Numbered from the stretch's first letter, positions 9,160-16,330 are shown. The stretch: 38,248 nucleotides of DNA from Verrucomicrobiota bacterium (GCA_003218305.1 QHMY01000079.1:1-38248), one strand, 5' to 3'. A program made the numbers and translations. Notes: generated by a model not told the origin, from the letters alone.

Positions 9160-9876
9160 TCAGCGCAGCCACCGCCAGGCCACGAGCAGGACTTCCTGAC
9201 CGGCGATGGGTGAGGTGTTTAGATCCACAATCTGCACATGCGCTACGTCGGGATCGGCTTCGATCCAGCGTTGATTACCCAGGTAAGCCAGCACATGGCT
9301 GCCCGAGGTGGTCACGGCCAGATCTCCGGGACGCACATTTTGCGCTGCCCGCATTGGCATGGGCGATCCGTCGCCGATCGGCAGCGTTAAACCGTTGGCG
9401 CCTTTTCCGAGTTGAATCGCGTTCGTGTCGTGCCACCACAAAGTGAACGCCGACCGCAGCATCTCGGAGTCAAGCGAAGTGACGCCGTGCTCGACCAATG
9501 TCCGAACCATGGCGGCCCGCACCAGTCCAGAGCAATCGACCCCTCGATGATTCTCGCCGCCATAGACATAGCGGACGCCATCGTAATCCTCTAGCCGCTC
9601 TACGAACGTTCGGCGCAGCCCATCTGAATCCGGGATTCTAGAGTTATTAATCACCAGGAGCAGCCCGGTCGCTGCCGTGGCGGCAATCAACCCAATGCGC
9701 AGCACTTTGTGTCTGTAGGCCAACGCCATCAGTCCGGCCCAGGCCAGGCAACAAAGAGAGATCATCCCTGCGCGGACGAGCGTCGTGCGATACGGAATGA
9801 TTATGATCAACGCCAGGAGTCCGAGACAGGTTAGGAAAAAGATCAGTCTACGTCGCACGTTGGTAAGGTTCCGCAA
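9160..9876 (-). CDS. Membrane-anchored NlpC/P60 cysteine hydrolase
   Basis: The 238-residue protein has an Arg-rich N-terminus followed by about three hydrophobic segments (residues roughly 10-75). A C-terminal NlpC/P60 domain follows, with the catalytic Cys in 'GVDCSGLVRAAM' and a candidate His in 'GSHVLAYLG'. Such enzymes cleave peptidoglycan stem peptides or similar amide bonds. The three membrane spans suggest the catalytic domain is held at the inner membrane facing the periplasm; this topology is inferred. It is transcribed divergently from folE with 79 bp between and has no evident link to the pterin genes. Confidence 0.85.
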   Translation of the reverse strand: MRNLTNVRRRLIFFLTCLGLLALIIIIPYRTTLVRAGMISLCCLAWAGLMALAYRHKVLRIGLIAATAATGLLLVINNSRIPDSDGLRRTFVERLEDYDGVRYVYGGENHRGVDCSGLVRAAMVRTLVEHGVTSLDSEMLRSAFTLWWHDTNAIQLGKGANGLTLPIGDGSPMPMRAAQNVRPGDLAVTTSGSHVLAYLGNQRWIEADPDVAHVQIVDLNTSPIAGQEVLLVAWRWLR

Positions 9877-9955
9877 AAGGACGAAGACGCCAACGGTCTT
9901 CGGCTGCGAAGGCGCGGACTGTTGTCTTCGAGCCGTTGCGCATTAGCATTAAGCC

Positions 9956-10621
9956 ATGAACCGAGATGGCGATTCAAACCTCCAGGTAAGTGCCCTGCAG
10001 CCGGCCCCGGAGACGGAACTTCAAGCGGCGGAACGTCGGATAGGAGCATTGCCCCGATGCGGCGCCGCCAAGCTTGCGGGCATGGAACGTTCATTCCGCG
10101 ATTTGCTGGAAGCGGTCGGCGAAGACCCGCAGCGCCAGGGCCTTTTGAAGACGCCCAACCGGGCGGCGCGCGCGTTCGAATTCCTGACCAACGGTTACCG
10201 GCAGAACCTCGATGACGTTGTGAACGACGCGATTTTCGACTCGGACGCGAGTGAGATCATTTTGGTAAAGGACATCGAGCTTTATTCCATGTGCGAACAT
10301 CACCTCCTGCCTTTCATCGGCAAAGCGCACGTTGCTTACATCCCGAGTGGAAAAGTGATCGGACTTTCCAAGGTGGCGCGGATTGTCGACGTCTTCGCCC
10401 GGCGACTCCAGATCCAGGAGCACCTCACCCTGCAGATCGCTGACGCGTTGATGAAAACCGTGCGTCCGACCGGCGTGGCGGTGGTGATCGAGGCCAAGCA
10501 CCTCTGCATGATGATGCGCGGCGTGGAGAAGCAAAACTCCGTGATGAAGACATCGTGTCTCCTCGGCTCATTCAAAGAGGATGCGCGGACCCGGTCTGAA
10601 TTTCTCGCCCTTCTGACCTAA
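9956..10621 (+). CDS. folE: GTP cyclohydrolase I
   Basis: The enzyme converts GTP to 7,8-dihydroneopterin triphosphate, the first step of both folate and tetrahydrobiopterin synthesis. The zinc ligands are visible as C113 and H116 in 'MCEHHLLPF' and C184 in '[10 protein letters not shown]'. '[19 protein letters not shown]' and 'SEFLALL' are standard FolE signatures. It has 221 residues, normal length, although the first 42 are low in conservation and M43 ('MERSFRDLL') is a possible alternative start. The stop is 14 bp before the triple PTPS gene, and PTPS uses the product of FolE, so an operon for a reduced pterin cofactor is likely. Confidence 0.95.
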   Translation: MNRDGDSNLQVSALQPAPETELQAAERRIGALPRCGAAKLAGMERSFRDLLEAVGEDPQRQGLLKTPNRAARAFEFLTNGYRQNLDDVVNDAIFDSDASEIILVKDIELYSMCEHHLLPFIGKAHVAYIPSGKVIGLSKVARIVDVFARRLQIQEHLTLQIADALMKTVRPTGVAVVIEAKHLCMMMRGVEKQNSVMKTSCLLGSFKEDARTRSEFLALLT

Positions 10622-10635
10622 CCGGCTGGCGCGCC

Positions 10636-11850
10636 ATGCTCCTGACGGTCAGTAAACGGCTTGAATTTTCCGCTTCCCGGCGCTTGTTCGTCAAAGATTG
10701 GAGCGACGCCGAGAACCGGGCGGCGTTTGGGCCCGAGAGCTCGGCCCTTCACGGCACCGGCCGAAACTACGTCGCCTATTTCATCTTTTCCGGCCAGGTC
10801 GACCCAACGACCGGGATGCTGATGAACATCAGCGAAATCAAGGAGCGGGTTGGCCGCGTCCTGCATGATGGTTACGACCACAAGTTCCTGAATGCGGACA
10901 ACGTGACATTCGCCGCTCTCCCTCCCACGACGGAGAATCTGGCGCGCCAGCTTTTCCTCGATGCCTCACCCCTTTTTCATGATGCAAATGCTCAATTGGT
11001 GGCGTGCCATTTGAGCGAATCGGAGGAACGAAGCGCGACCTACTTTGGGACGGGCGCGCTGGAGTCGAATTACTGGTTCGAGTTTTCCGCCGCTCGCCAG
11101 ACCACCTCGCCCCGGCTTACACCGGAGGAAAATCAAAAACTGTTTGGCGTGGCTGCTTCTCCATTTGGCCACGGGCATAATTATCGCGCGCGCCTGACGT
11201 TCCGGGGAGAGCCGGAAGCGCACGGCCTGCCTTTGGTTCGATCGGGTGAGATCGAAAGCTGCGTGGAATCACTCCGACGCGAGTTGGATCACAAGAACCT
11301 CAACCGCGAAGTCCTGGCTCTCATCGATCAGCCGATCACCACCGAGAACCTGGCGCGTCATATCCATGAGCGCGTCCGGGAAAAGGTCCAAATCGATCGG
11401 GTGCGTCTGCACGAGCGTCCTGACTTTTTTGCCGAACACTGGGACGGCGGGCAATATTTCCTCGGCCTGCAAATTCCGTTCAGCGCTGCCCACCGTTTGC
11501 ACGCGGCTGGCCTTGGCGCCGAGGAGAACGTCGCGCTTTACGGCAAATGCAACAATCCGCGGGGCCATGGGCATCGCTACCTGACGGAAGCGACAATTGG
11601 CGGTCCCTATGACGAACGCAGCGGAGCGTTGATGGATTTCGCGGCCTTCCAGGCCGCGGTGGCCGAGGCCGTGCACCCGTGGCAGGACAAGCACCTCGAT
11701 CTCGAGGTGCCGGAATTCCGGGACAAGACCTCCACCGGCGAGAATATCGTTCGAGGACTTTGGCCACGATTCGATTCCCGCCTGGATGGCCGATTAGTCC
11801 GGCTTCGTCTGTGGGAGACGGCGAATAATCGTTTTACGTTGCGGGTGTAG
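10636..11850 (+). CDS. Three-domain fusion of 6-pyruvoyl-tetrahydropterin synthase units
   Basis: The 404-residue protein is three PTPS-like domains in tandem (about 1-140, 141-272, 273-404); ordinary PTPS or QueD has one of about 120-145. Domain 3 has all zinc ligands (H286 in 'FSAAH', H311 and H313 in 'HGH') and the catalytic Cys (C305, spacing C-x5-HGH). That is the spacing I associate with biopterin-type PTPS rather than QueD. Where PTPS normally has Asp-His ('LDHKNLD'), domain 3 reads 'WQDKHLD'. Domain 1 keeps D81-H82 but has Arg for the first His and a broken HGH ('HGTGRNY'). Domain 2 keeps D218-H219 and HGH (179-181) but has Arg154 for the first His and Ala for Cys. Conserved Glu in TEN/GEN and at E128, E260 and E394 persist in all three. 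The gene follows folE by 14 bp, and its stop codon lies inside a palindromic repeat. Likely role: pterin cofactor for the nearby phenylalanine hydroxylase. Confidence 0.88.
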   Translation: MLLTVSKRLEFSASRRLFVKDWSDAENRAAFGPESSALHGTGRNYVAYFIFSGQVDPTTGMLMNISEIKERVGRVLHDGYDHKFLNADNVTFAALPPTTENLARQLFLDASPLFHDANAQLVACHLSESEERSATYFGTGALESNYWFEFSAARQTTSPRLTPEENQKLFGVAASPFGHGHNYRARLTFRGEPEAHGLPLVRSGEIESCVESLRRELDHKNLNREVLALIDQPITTENLARHIHERVREKVQIDRVRLHERPDFFAEHWDGGQYFLGLQIPFSAAHRLHAAGLGAEENVALYGKCNNPRGHGHRYLTEATIGGPYDERSGALMDFAAFQAAVAEAVHPWQDKHLDLEVPEFRDKTSTGENIVRGLWPRFDSRLDGRLVRLRLWETANNRFTLRV

Positions 11851-11920
11851 CGGCGCCTCTGTGAAGCGCCTCCGGTTACCGTCGCGCAGGCCCAGGCGCT
11901 TCACACAAGCGGCCCCTACA
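11846..11920. repeat. 75-bp inverted repeat overlapping the PTPS stop codon
   Basis: The left arm tgtagcggcgcctctgtgaa is matched in inverted form by ggcgcttcacacaagcggcc ending in cctaca at 11920, around a spacer containing gtcgcgcaggccca. The same arms and spacer make up the tandem array at 12629-12830. The TAG stop of the PTPS gene (11848-11850) is part of the left arm. The hairpin could serve as a terminator. Confidence 0.8.
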
Positions 11921-11990
11921 TTTTCGCAAGCCAAAGCCGCGTCGATCATAAACAGCTCGCCGCGGCGAGGATTTCAACGTTACTTTGGGG

Positions 11991-12479
11991 ATGCAAAATC
12001 CATTCCCCAAATTCGGGCTCTGTCTGTTTTTAGTCGCGGCGTCGTTCGCGAGTGCGGGCGTTCCGCCTGTGAACGTGACCGTTTCCGATTCCACCGGCAA
12101 AGCGGCGTTCAAAGGCGCGATCAAAGCCGATGGCGGTTTCTCTACCGGCAACCTTAAGCCCGGCAATTACGTCGTGCAGTTCACGGCGAAGAACGCCTCC
12201 ATGAAAGGCGAATATTCTATTGTCGTCGCCGCCGGAAAGAAAAAGGTCGTGGCCAACGCGGTGGCGGCCGAGAAGTTCCTGGGCGGCGGAGTGGCCATGA
12301 AAGTGGAGGTTGGAACGGGCTTAAACATCATCGGGCAAGTCTGGGCTGGGAGTAACGCGAGTAGTTCCACCTCCCAGAGGAACAACCTGCAAAGAATGCA
12401 AGACCAGGGACAGGATTCCCACCAGCCCGGCTTCAACACTCCGATGAGCCAGACGCAGGCCCCTATGACCGGCCGCTAA
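11991..12479 (+). CDS. Small secreted protein with one beta-sandwich-like domain, function unknown
   Basis: I do not recognise a family. The 162-residue product has a clear signal peptide ('FGLCLFLVAASFASAG', cleavage near Ala-Gly). It is followed by a segment reminiscent of carboxypeptidase regulatory-like or transthyretin-type folds ('VTVSDSTGKAAFKGAIKADGGF', 'LKPGNYVVQF'). The tail is rich in Ser, Gln, Asn and Met and looks disordered. The ORF track starts at a TTG six bases earlier; the ATG at 11991 is preferred. It is flanked on both sides by members of the same repeat family and converges on the phenylalanine hydroxylase gene. Confidence 0.65.
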   Translation: MQNPFPKFGLCLFLVAASFASAGVPPVNVTVSDSTGKAAFKGAIKADGGFSTGNLKPGNYVVQFTAKNASMKGEYSIVVAAGKKKVVANAVAAEKFLGGGVAMKVEVGTGLNIIGQVWAGSNASSSTSQRNNLQRMQDQGQDSHQPGFNTPMSQTQAPMTGR

Positions 12480-12560
12480 GCAAAGCAGTGCCGGAGTCCG
12501 AGGAATCTCGCCGGGTTTGTCGTCGCTGACGCTCTTGGAGCGATTGGAAGCGTCAAGGAG

Positions 12561-12580
12561 CGGCGGTTTACAAACCGCCG
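12561..12580. repeat. 20-bp hairpin repeat, cggcggttt/aaaccgccg family
   Basis: It has nine-base arms around a 2-base loop. A sister copy with the same left flank (aaggagcggcggt) is the perfect 20-bp palindrome at 35605-35624. Confidence 0.75.
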
Positions 12581-12628
12581 GCTTATGAGTGCGGATTGGA
12601 AATCGCGAACGATCGTTTTGCGCTCCGG

Positions 12629-12830
12629 ATGTAGCGGCGCTTCTGCGAAGCGCCCTTTTGTGGGTCGTCGCGCAAGACCCAGCGCTCGGGATGTAGCGGC
12701 GCTTCTGTGAAGCGCCCTTTTGTGATCGTCGCGCAGGCCCAAGACGCTCCGGATGTAGCGGCGCTTCTGTGAAGCGCCCTTTTGTGGGTCGTCGCGCAGG
12801 CCCAGGCGCTTCACAGAAGCGCCACTACAT
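12629..12830. repeat. 62-bp tandem repeat, three left arms closed by one inverted arm
   Basis: The word atgtagcggcgcttctg(c/t)gaa starts at 12629, 12691 and 12753, exactly 62 bp apart. The last unit continues into the inverted arm ggcgcttcacagaagcgcca, ending ctacat at 12830. The single-copy relative at 11846-11920 is one left arm plus one right arm. The units differ at a few positions, so the array is not brand new. This is not a CRISPR array: the unit is itself palindromic and there are no unique spacers. Confidence 0.9.
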
Positions 12831-12853
12831 TTCGCGGCGACAGAGCGCCGCGG

Positions 12854-14641
12854 CTAGAGCGGCCGTTCGGCCGGCTCCAGATTCGTCTTGTGATAGGTAA
12901 CGAGACGGAAACCCCACTCGATCAGAGTGGCGTTGTCTTTGTCCAGCGTCTTCCGGCCGTTCAGGAATGTCATCACCTGCTGCTTGAGCGCATTCTGCTG
13001 GCCGGTTTCGTCGAGGATCTCGAAGATCTCCATGGAGAGGAGCCAATCGTCGGCGTGCTCTTTTTGCTGTGTCTCCCAGATTTCACCCAGGCGTTCGTAA
13101 CCGACTTTGCGTTCCCGGATATCGCGCACCTGCGCATAAAGACTCTCCAGTCGTTTGCGCTTTTCGTCGGAAGGCGATTTGATCGTACGTTCGCGCGGAA
13201 CCAGGGCGACCTGGTTGTAGGCATCCTTGTCGGCCGCGCCGTTGAAGACGGACGCGATGCGCGCTCCCACCGCCATGTCGAACTTGCCCCAATCGGGCTC
13301 GAACAAAACGCGATCTCCGAACGTTACCCGGCAGTTTGTAAAAGTGATGAGCAGCAGTTTGCCGTCATGCCGCAGGATGTTTTCGACGCGGCCCTTGACC
13401 ATCACGCCACTGGCAAACTCCACCGTCGCATCCTGGCCGGTCGCGATTCCAAGCCCCGCCAGGTCCTGCTCGGTGAGCGTTTCCGGCGCTTTGTCGGTCG
13501 ATTTCCAAAGGCCGATCGGAGCCCCAAAACCTTCCGCATGATAATCGCGGCCGTGTCCCGGGAGTTCCTTGTCCCCCACGGCGAGGGCGCTGGGGCCGGT
13601 CGTGCGCAAATAAACCGCGTCCCCTTCGTGCGTGATCACCTCCGTGAAAACACCGGAAACCTGAAGGCCGGACGAATACTCACAGGTGGCCGTGTTCTTG
13701 CACTCGATCGCCTTCGTAATTCCCTCGAGACCGCCGACCCGGAACGCCATCCTGCTTGCAAATTCTTCCAGGACATCGGCCAGCTGCTTGAAATCGCGCG
13801 TGACGAAAAGCTGCGGCTGCTTGGTCGTGATATCGAACGGGACGTTCTGGGCGTCGATCGAATACGGAATCTTTTTCACCCGCGGTTCGAGGCAACTGAC
13901 CGATTCGCCAATGGAGGAGAGCAATCCCGCGCCGTAGATCTTAGGCTTATCGAGCGGCCCGATCAGGCCGTATTCCACCGTCCACCAATGGAGGCGGGAG
14001 AGCAGGGCCATCTCGGAGGGGTCGCCCAGATTTTTCTGCCGTTCCTCCACCAGCCTGGTCGCCTTTTCCAGAACCTCCGGATCCGGATTCGGCTGCTCTT
14101 TGATAATCGAGAGATGCCGGATCGCTTCGTAAAGCTCGAAATCTTTCTTGGAAGACATCGCCTTCGCGCCGACCTCGCCGAAGCGCTGCAGGTAGTCGGC
14201 ATATTCCTGGTCCACAATGATGGGAGCGTGCCCCGCCGCTTCATGGACGATGTCCGGTGCCGGCGTGTATTCGATGTGATTGATCTGTCGCATGTCGCAC
14301 GCGATGACCAGGACGCGATACGCCTGAAATTCCATGAACGCGGCCGGCGGAATGAATCCATCCACCGCTACGCCGCCCCAGCCGATCTTGCCGAGGATTT
14401 CGTTCATCTCTTCGATCCGTGGGATGCGGTCGAAGGAAATCCCGGTGTCGAGGAGGCCTTGGAAGTAGAGTTTGTGCGCGTATTCTTTGAGGAAGAAAAT
14501 GTTCTGGCGCATGATGAAGCGCCAGACCGCGTGATCGACCGGGGTGTATTCGTCGTAGCGCTGGTCGACGGCGAACTGGAGAAGGTGTTTCGGAAGCGCG
14601 GCTACGGCCTTGTTGTTCATCGAAACAGGATTTGACTTCAT
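12854..14641 (-). CDS. phhA: Phenylalanine 4-hydroxylase with long C-terminal extension
   Basis: The N-terminal half is the catalytic domain of pterin-dependent aromatic amino acid hydroxylases. The iron ligands are H133 and H138 in 'PDIVHEAAGH' and E223 in 'WWTVEYG'. The reaction is Phe + O2 + tetrahydropterin to Tyr. Proteobacterial enzymes have about 260-300 residues; this one has 595. About 300 residues after residue 295 have no recognised catalytic motif, beginning with beta-rich stretches ('GVMVKGRVENILRHDGKLLLITF') and ending with helices. I recall similar long forms annotated in Bacteroidetes. Phe rather than Tyr or Trp as substrate is inferred from the adjacent HPPD and homogentisate dioxygenase. 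The start at 14641 is supported by an AAGGAG ribosome site (plus-strand 14651-14656). It converges on the folE-PTPS unit that probably supplies its cofactor. Confidence 0.9.
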   Translation of the reverse strand: MKSNPVSMNNKAVAALPKHLLQFAVDQRYDEYTPVDHAVWRFIMRQNIFFLKEYAHKLYFQGLLDTGISFDRIPRIEEMNEILGKIGWGGVAVDGFIPPAAFMEFQAYRVLVIACDMRQINHIEYTPAPDIVHEAAGHAPIIVDQEYADYLQRFGEVGAKAMSSKKDFELYEAIRHLSIIKEQPNPDPEVLEKATRLVEERQKNLGDPSEMALLSRLHWWTVEYGLIGPLDKPKIYGAGLLSSIGESVSCLEPRVKKIPYSIDAQNVPFDITTKQPQLFVTRDFKQLADVLEEFASRMAFRVGGLEGITKAIECKNTATCEYSSGLQVSGVFTEVITHEGDAVYLRTTGPSALAVGDKELPGHGRDYHAEGFGAPIGLWKSTDKAPETLTEQDLAGLGIATGQDATVEFASGVMVKGRVENILRHDGKLLLITFTNCRVTFGDRVLFEPDWGKFDMAVGARIASVFNGAADKDAYNQVALVPRERTIKSPSDEKRKRLESLYAQVRDIRERKVGYERLGEIWETQQKEHADDWLLSMEIFEILDETGQQNALKQQVMTFLNGRKTLDKDNATLIEWGFRLVTYHKTNLEPAERPL

Positions 14642-14650
14642 AACCGGTGG

Positions 14651-14656
14651 CTCCTT
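14651..14656 (-). promoter_or_regulatory. Ribosome-binding site of phenylalanine hydroxylase
   Basis: AAGGAG on the minus strand lies 9 bases before the ATG at 14641. It favours that start over the second Met (residue 8). Confidence 0.7.
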
Positions 14657-14767
14657 CGAGCGACGCAGCTTAAAATAAGATCGATTGGAAACGGAGCAAG
14701 CCCATTCAGGTCGGATCTACTCAGCCAGGGACGCTGCCCGGCGGCGTCCACTGGCCGGCGAGGGTGG

Positions 14768-14850
14768 GGACGTCGCGCTGCGACGTCCGCTGATAGCGGA
14801 TCGTATTGATGGCGCGCAAAGACGTTCGCGGACAGCGCAGCGCGCTGTCC
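14768..14850. repeat. Two short intergenic hairpins, ggac-stem family
   Basis: Hairpin 1 pairs ggacgtcg (14768-14775) with cgacgtcc (14781-14788). Hairpin 2 pairs ggacagcgc (14830-14838) with gcgctgtcc (14842-14850). A sister hairpin with the same loop type occurs at 35029-35049. The ORF track reads through both as an Arg-rich N-terminus of the downstream membrane protein, which is spurious. Confidence 0.75.
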
Positions 14851-14855
14851 CTACC

Positions 14856-15674
14856 ATGTGGCTTAATCTGGTTTGCCTCGACGCTCCGCTCGTTTCCGTC
14901 GCCTGGCTCTGGCTTTTCGCCAACACTTTTGGCGTCACCGTTCAACCGGCTAATTGTGCCGCGCTGTTTCTGACCGCCTGGTTGATCTACCTGGCCGATC
15001 GCCTGGCGGATAGTTGCTCGCTTCCCAGCGCCGGCCCCCGATCGTTGCGTCACGAGTTTTGCTTTCGACATCGCCTGATCTGGATCGGCGCGTTGGTGGT
15101 GATCGCGGCTGCTGACGCGCTCCTGATTTGGAACCGACTTGGCCCCGCCACCCTTCTGGCTGGCGCAATCGTCGGAACCCTCGCCTTAATTCATCTGGTG
15201 CTGAATTACTCGTTACGTGGGGCGTGGCCGCCTTTGCCCTTGAAGGAGGCGGCCGTCGGTTCGCTTTTTGCCGCGGGGACGCTGGTGGCGCTCTTTCCAC
15301 TTTCGCCGCCGGTCACGGGCCCGTTCGTTTTTGCCGCCACTGCCTTCGGGTTGGTCTGCACGCTGAATTGCGTCTGCATCGCTTTTTGGGAACGGGCATT
15401 GGATGAAGCCCAGCAAAAAGTGTCGTTCGCGACGCGTTTTCCAGCTTTCAGCCGACACTTGGGGAAATTCTCGGTCGCTCTGGCGTTGGGTTCCGGGATG
15501 TCCGCGGTCCTAATTCGCGAAGCTGCCCCAATTCTTGCGTGCGTTGGAGTGAGCGCGCTTCTTCTGGCGGGGCTCGACTTCGGGCGCGGCGGAATCAGCC
15601 GGGATCAAAGAACCGCGCTGGCGGACCTTGTGCTGCTGACACCGTTCCTCGCGCTGTTGGTGATGAACGCGTGA
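14856..15674 (+). CDS. UbiA-like polytopic membrane protein
   Basis: The 272-residue product has about seven to nine hydrophobic segments. Between the first two lies 'WLIYLADRLADS', an Asp-x3-Asp type motif reminiscent of the prenyl-diphosphate site of UbiA-family prenyltransferases. A second acidic stretch, 'FWERALDEAQQK', stands in the position of a second motif. The match is weak, so catalysis is not certain. The ORF track starts at 14685, but the first 57 residues are hairpin repeat sequence; the ATG at 14856, right after the hairpin, gives a protein that begins with the first membrane span. The last codons overlap the GTG start of the following methyltransferase (GTGA), so the two are translationally coupled and probably act in one pathway. 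Confidence 0.6.
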   Translation: MWLNLVCLDAPLVSVAWLWLFANTFGVTVQPANCAALFLTAWLIYLADRLADSCSLPSAGPRSLRHEFCFRHRLIWIGALVVIAAADALLIWNRLGPATLLAGAIVGTLALIHLVLNYSLRGAWPPLPLKEAAVGSLFAAGTLVALFPLSPPVTGPFVFAATAFGLVCTLNCVCIAFWERALDEAQQKVSFATRFPAFSRHLGKFSVALALGSGMSAVLIREAAPILACVGVSALLLAGLDFGRGGISRDQRTALADLVLLTPFLALLVMNA

Positions 15675-16315
15675 GCTTCGACCTTGTCGCACCTTGGTAC
15701 CGAACGCTGGAGCGGATCGCGTTCGGTGAAGATCTCCAGCGCTGTCGCGTTGCTTGTCTGGCCGAGATCGCGACGCCACGGCATGCGCTTGTCGTGGGTG
15801 AGGGGAATGGAAGGTTTCTGTGCGAACTGCTGCGGCTGTACCCGGAGGTGGAGGTCGATTGCCTCGATGCGAGTGAGCGAATGCTTCGATTGGCGAGGGA
15901 GCGGGTTGCGTGCGAACTGCCTGACTGCACGAAGCAGGTCCGCTTCCTCCACGAGGACATCATGTTGTGGACTGCGTCCGAACAGCGCTACGATCTGGTC
16001 GTAACGCATTTCTGTCTCGATTGCTTCGCTGAAGAGCAGCTGGGCGAAGTGGTAAAAAAGCTCGCGGGCGTCGCGGCGGACGAGGCCAACTGGCTGTTGG
16101 CAGATTTTTGCGTTCCGGACGAGGGGATGGCGAGAATCCGTGCGAGGGCTTGGTTGACTGCCATGTATGTTTTCTTCCGCGTCACCGCGCGAATCCCGGC
16201 GAAGACGCTGGTCGATCCCACGCCGTTCTTGCGGGCCGAGGGTTTCGCTTTGGCCCAGCAACATCTTTTCCGAAAGGGAATGCTGAAGTCGCAAATCTGG
16301 CGGAGGAATCGCTAG
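15671..16315 (+). CDS. Class I SAM-dependent methyltransferase
   Basis: The 214-residue protein has the Rossmann-type methyltransferase order. Motif I is 'ALVVGEGNGRFL', followed by an acidic end of strand 2 in 'VDCLDASERML', 'VRFLHEDIM' and 'YDLVVTHFCLDCF'. The ORF track's 5' extension lies in the upstream gene. The GTG at 15671 overlaps that gene by 4 bases and starts 'MSFDLVAPWYRTLE', a common beginning for this family. The substrate is unknown. Coupling to a UbiA-like membrane protein suggests a prenylated quinone or other lipid substrate, but this is only inference. Confidence 0.8.
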   Translation: MSFDLVAPWYRTLERIAFGEDLQRCRVACLAEIATPRHALVVGEGNGRFLCELLRLYPEVEVDCLDASERMLRLARERVACELPDCTKQVRFLHEDIMLWTASEQRYDLVVTHFCLDCFAEEQLGEVVKKLAGVAADEANWLLADFCVPDEGMARIRARAWLTAMYVFFRVTARIPAKTLVDPTPFLRAEGFALAQQHLFRKGMLKSQIWRRNR

Positions 16316-16330
16316 GCGCTCTCGTCAGCG

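Larger units (their letters stand above)
12480..12853. other. 374-bp convergent intergenic region filled with repeats
   Basis: No gene is credible here. It contains the 20-bp hairpin cggcggtttacaaaccgccg (12561-12580), the 62-bp tandem array (12629-12830) and the word cggcgacagagcgccgc (12835-12851), which ends 2 bp before the phenylalanine hydroxylase stop codon. A stretch at about 12594-12639 resembles the 3' end of the PTPS gene. Both flanking genes end here, so the hairpins may work as a two-way terminator; this is inferred. Confidence 0.8.

Noticed and set aside
7754-9172. 472-residue minus-strand ORF opposite homogentisate dioxygenase
   Set aside because: The sense strand encodes an unmistakable enzyme with a good ribosome site; the antisense frame shows no family features.
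9956-11850. folE-PTPS pair considered as part of a queuosine pathway (QueD)
   Set aside because: Domain 3 has the C-x5-HGH spacing of biopterin-type PTPS rather than C-x3-HGH of QueD, no queC/queE/queF is present and the neighbours are Phe/Tyr catabolism genes. Not excluded without a family alignment.
12629-12830. Regularly spaced repeats considered as a CRISPR array
   Set aside because: The units are contiguous 62-bp copies with no unique spacers, the unit is itself an inverted repeat family, and no cas gene is nearby.
12782-14635. 617-residue plus-strand ORF opposite the phenylalanine hydroxylase
   Set aside because: It lies fully antisense to a gene with clear catalytic motifs, its translation has no recognisable domain and it starts inside repeats. 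It is a GC-rich shadow frame.
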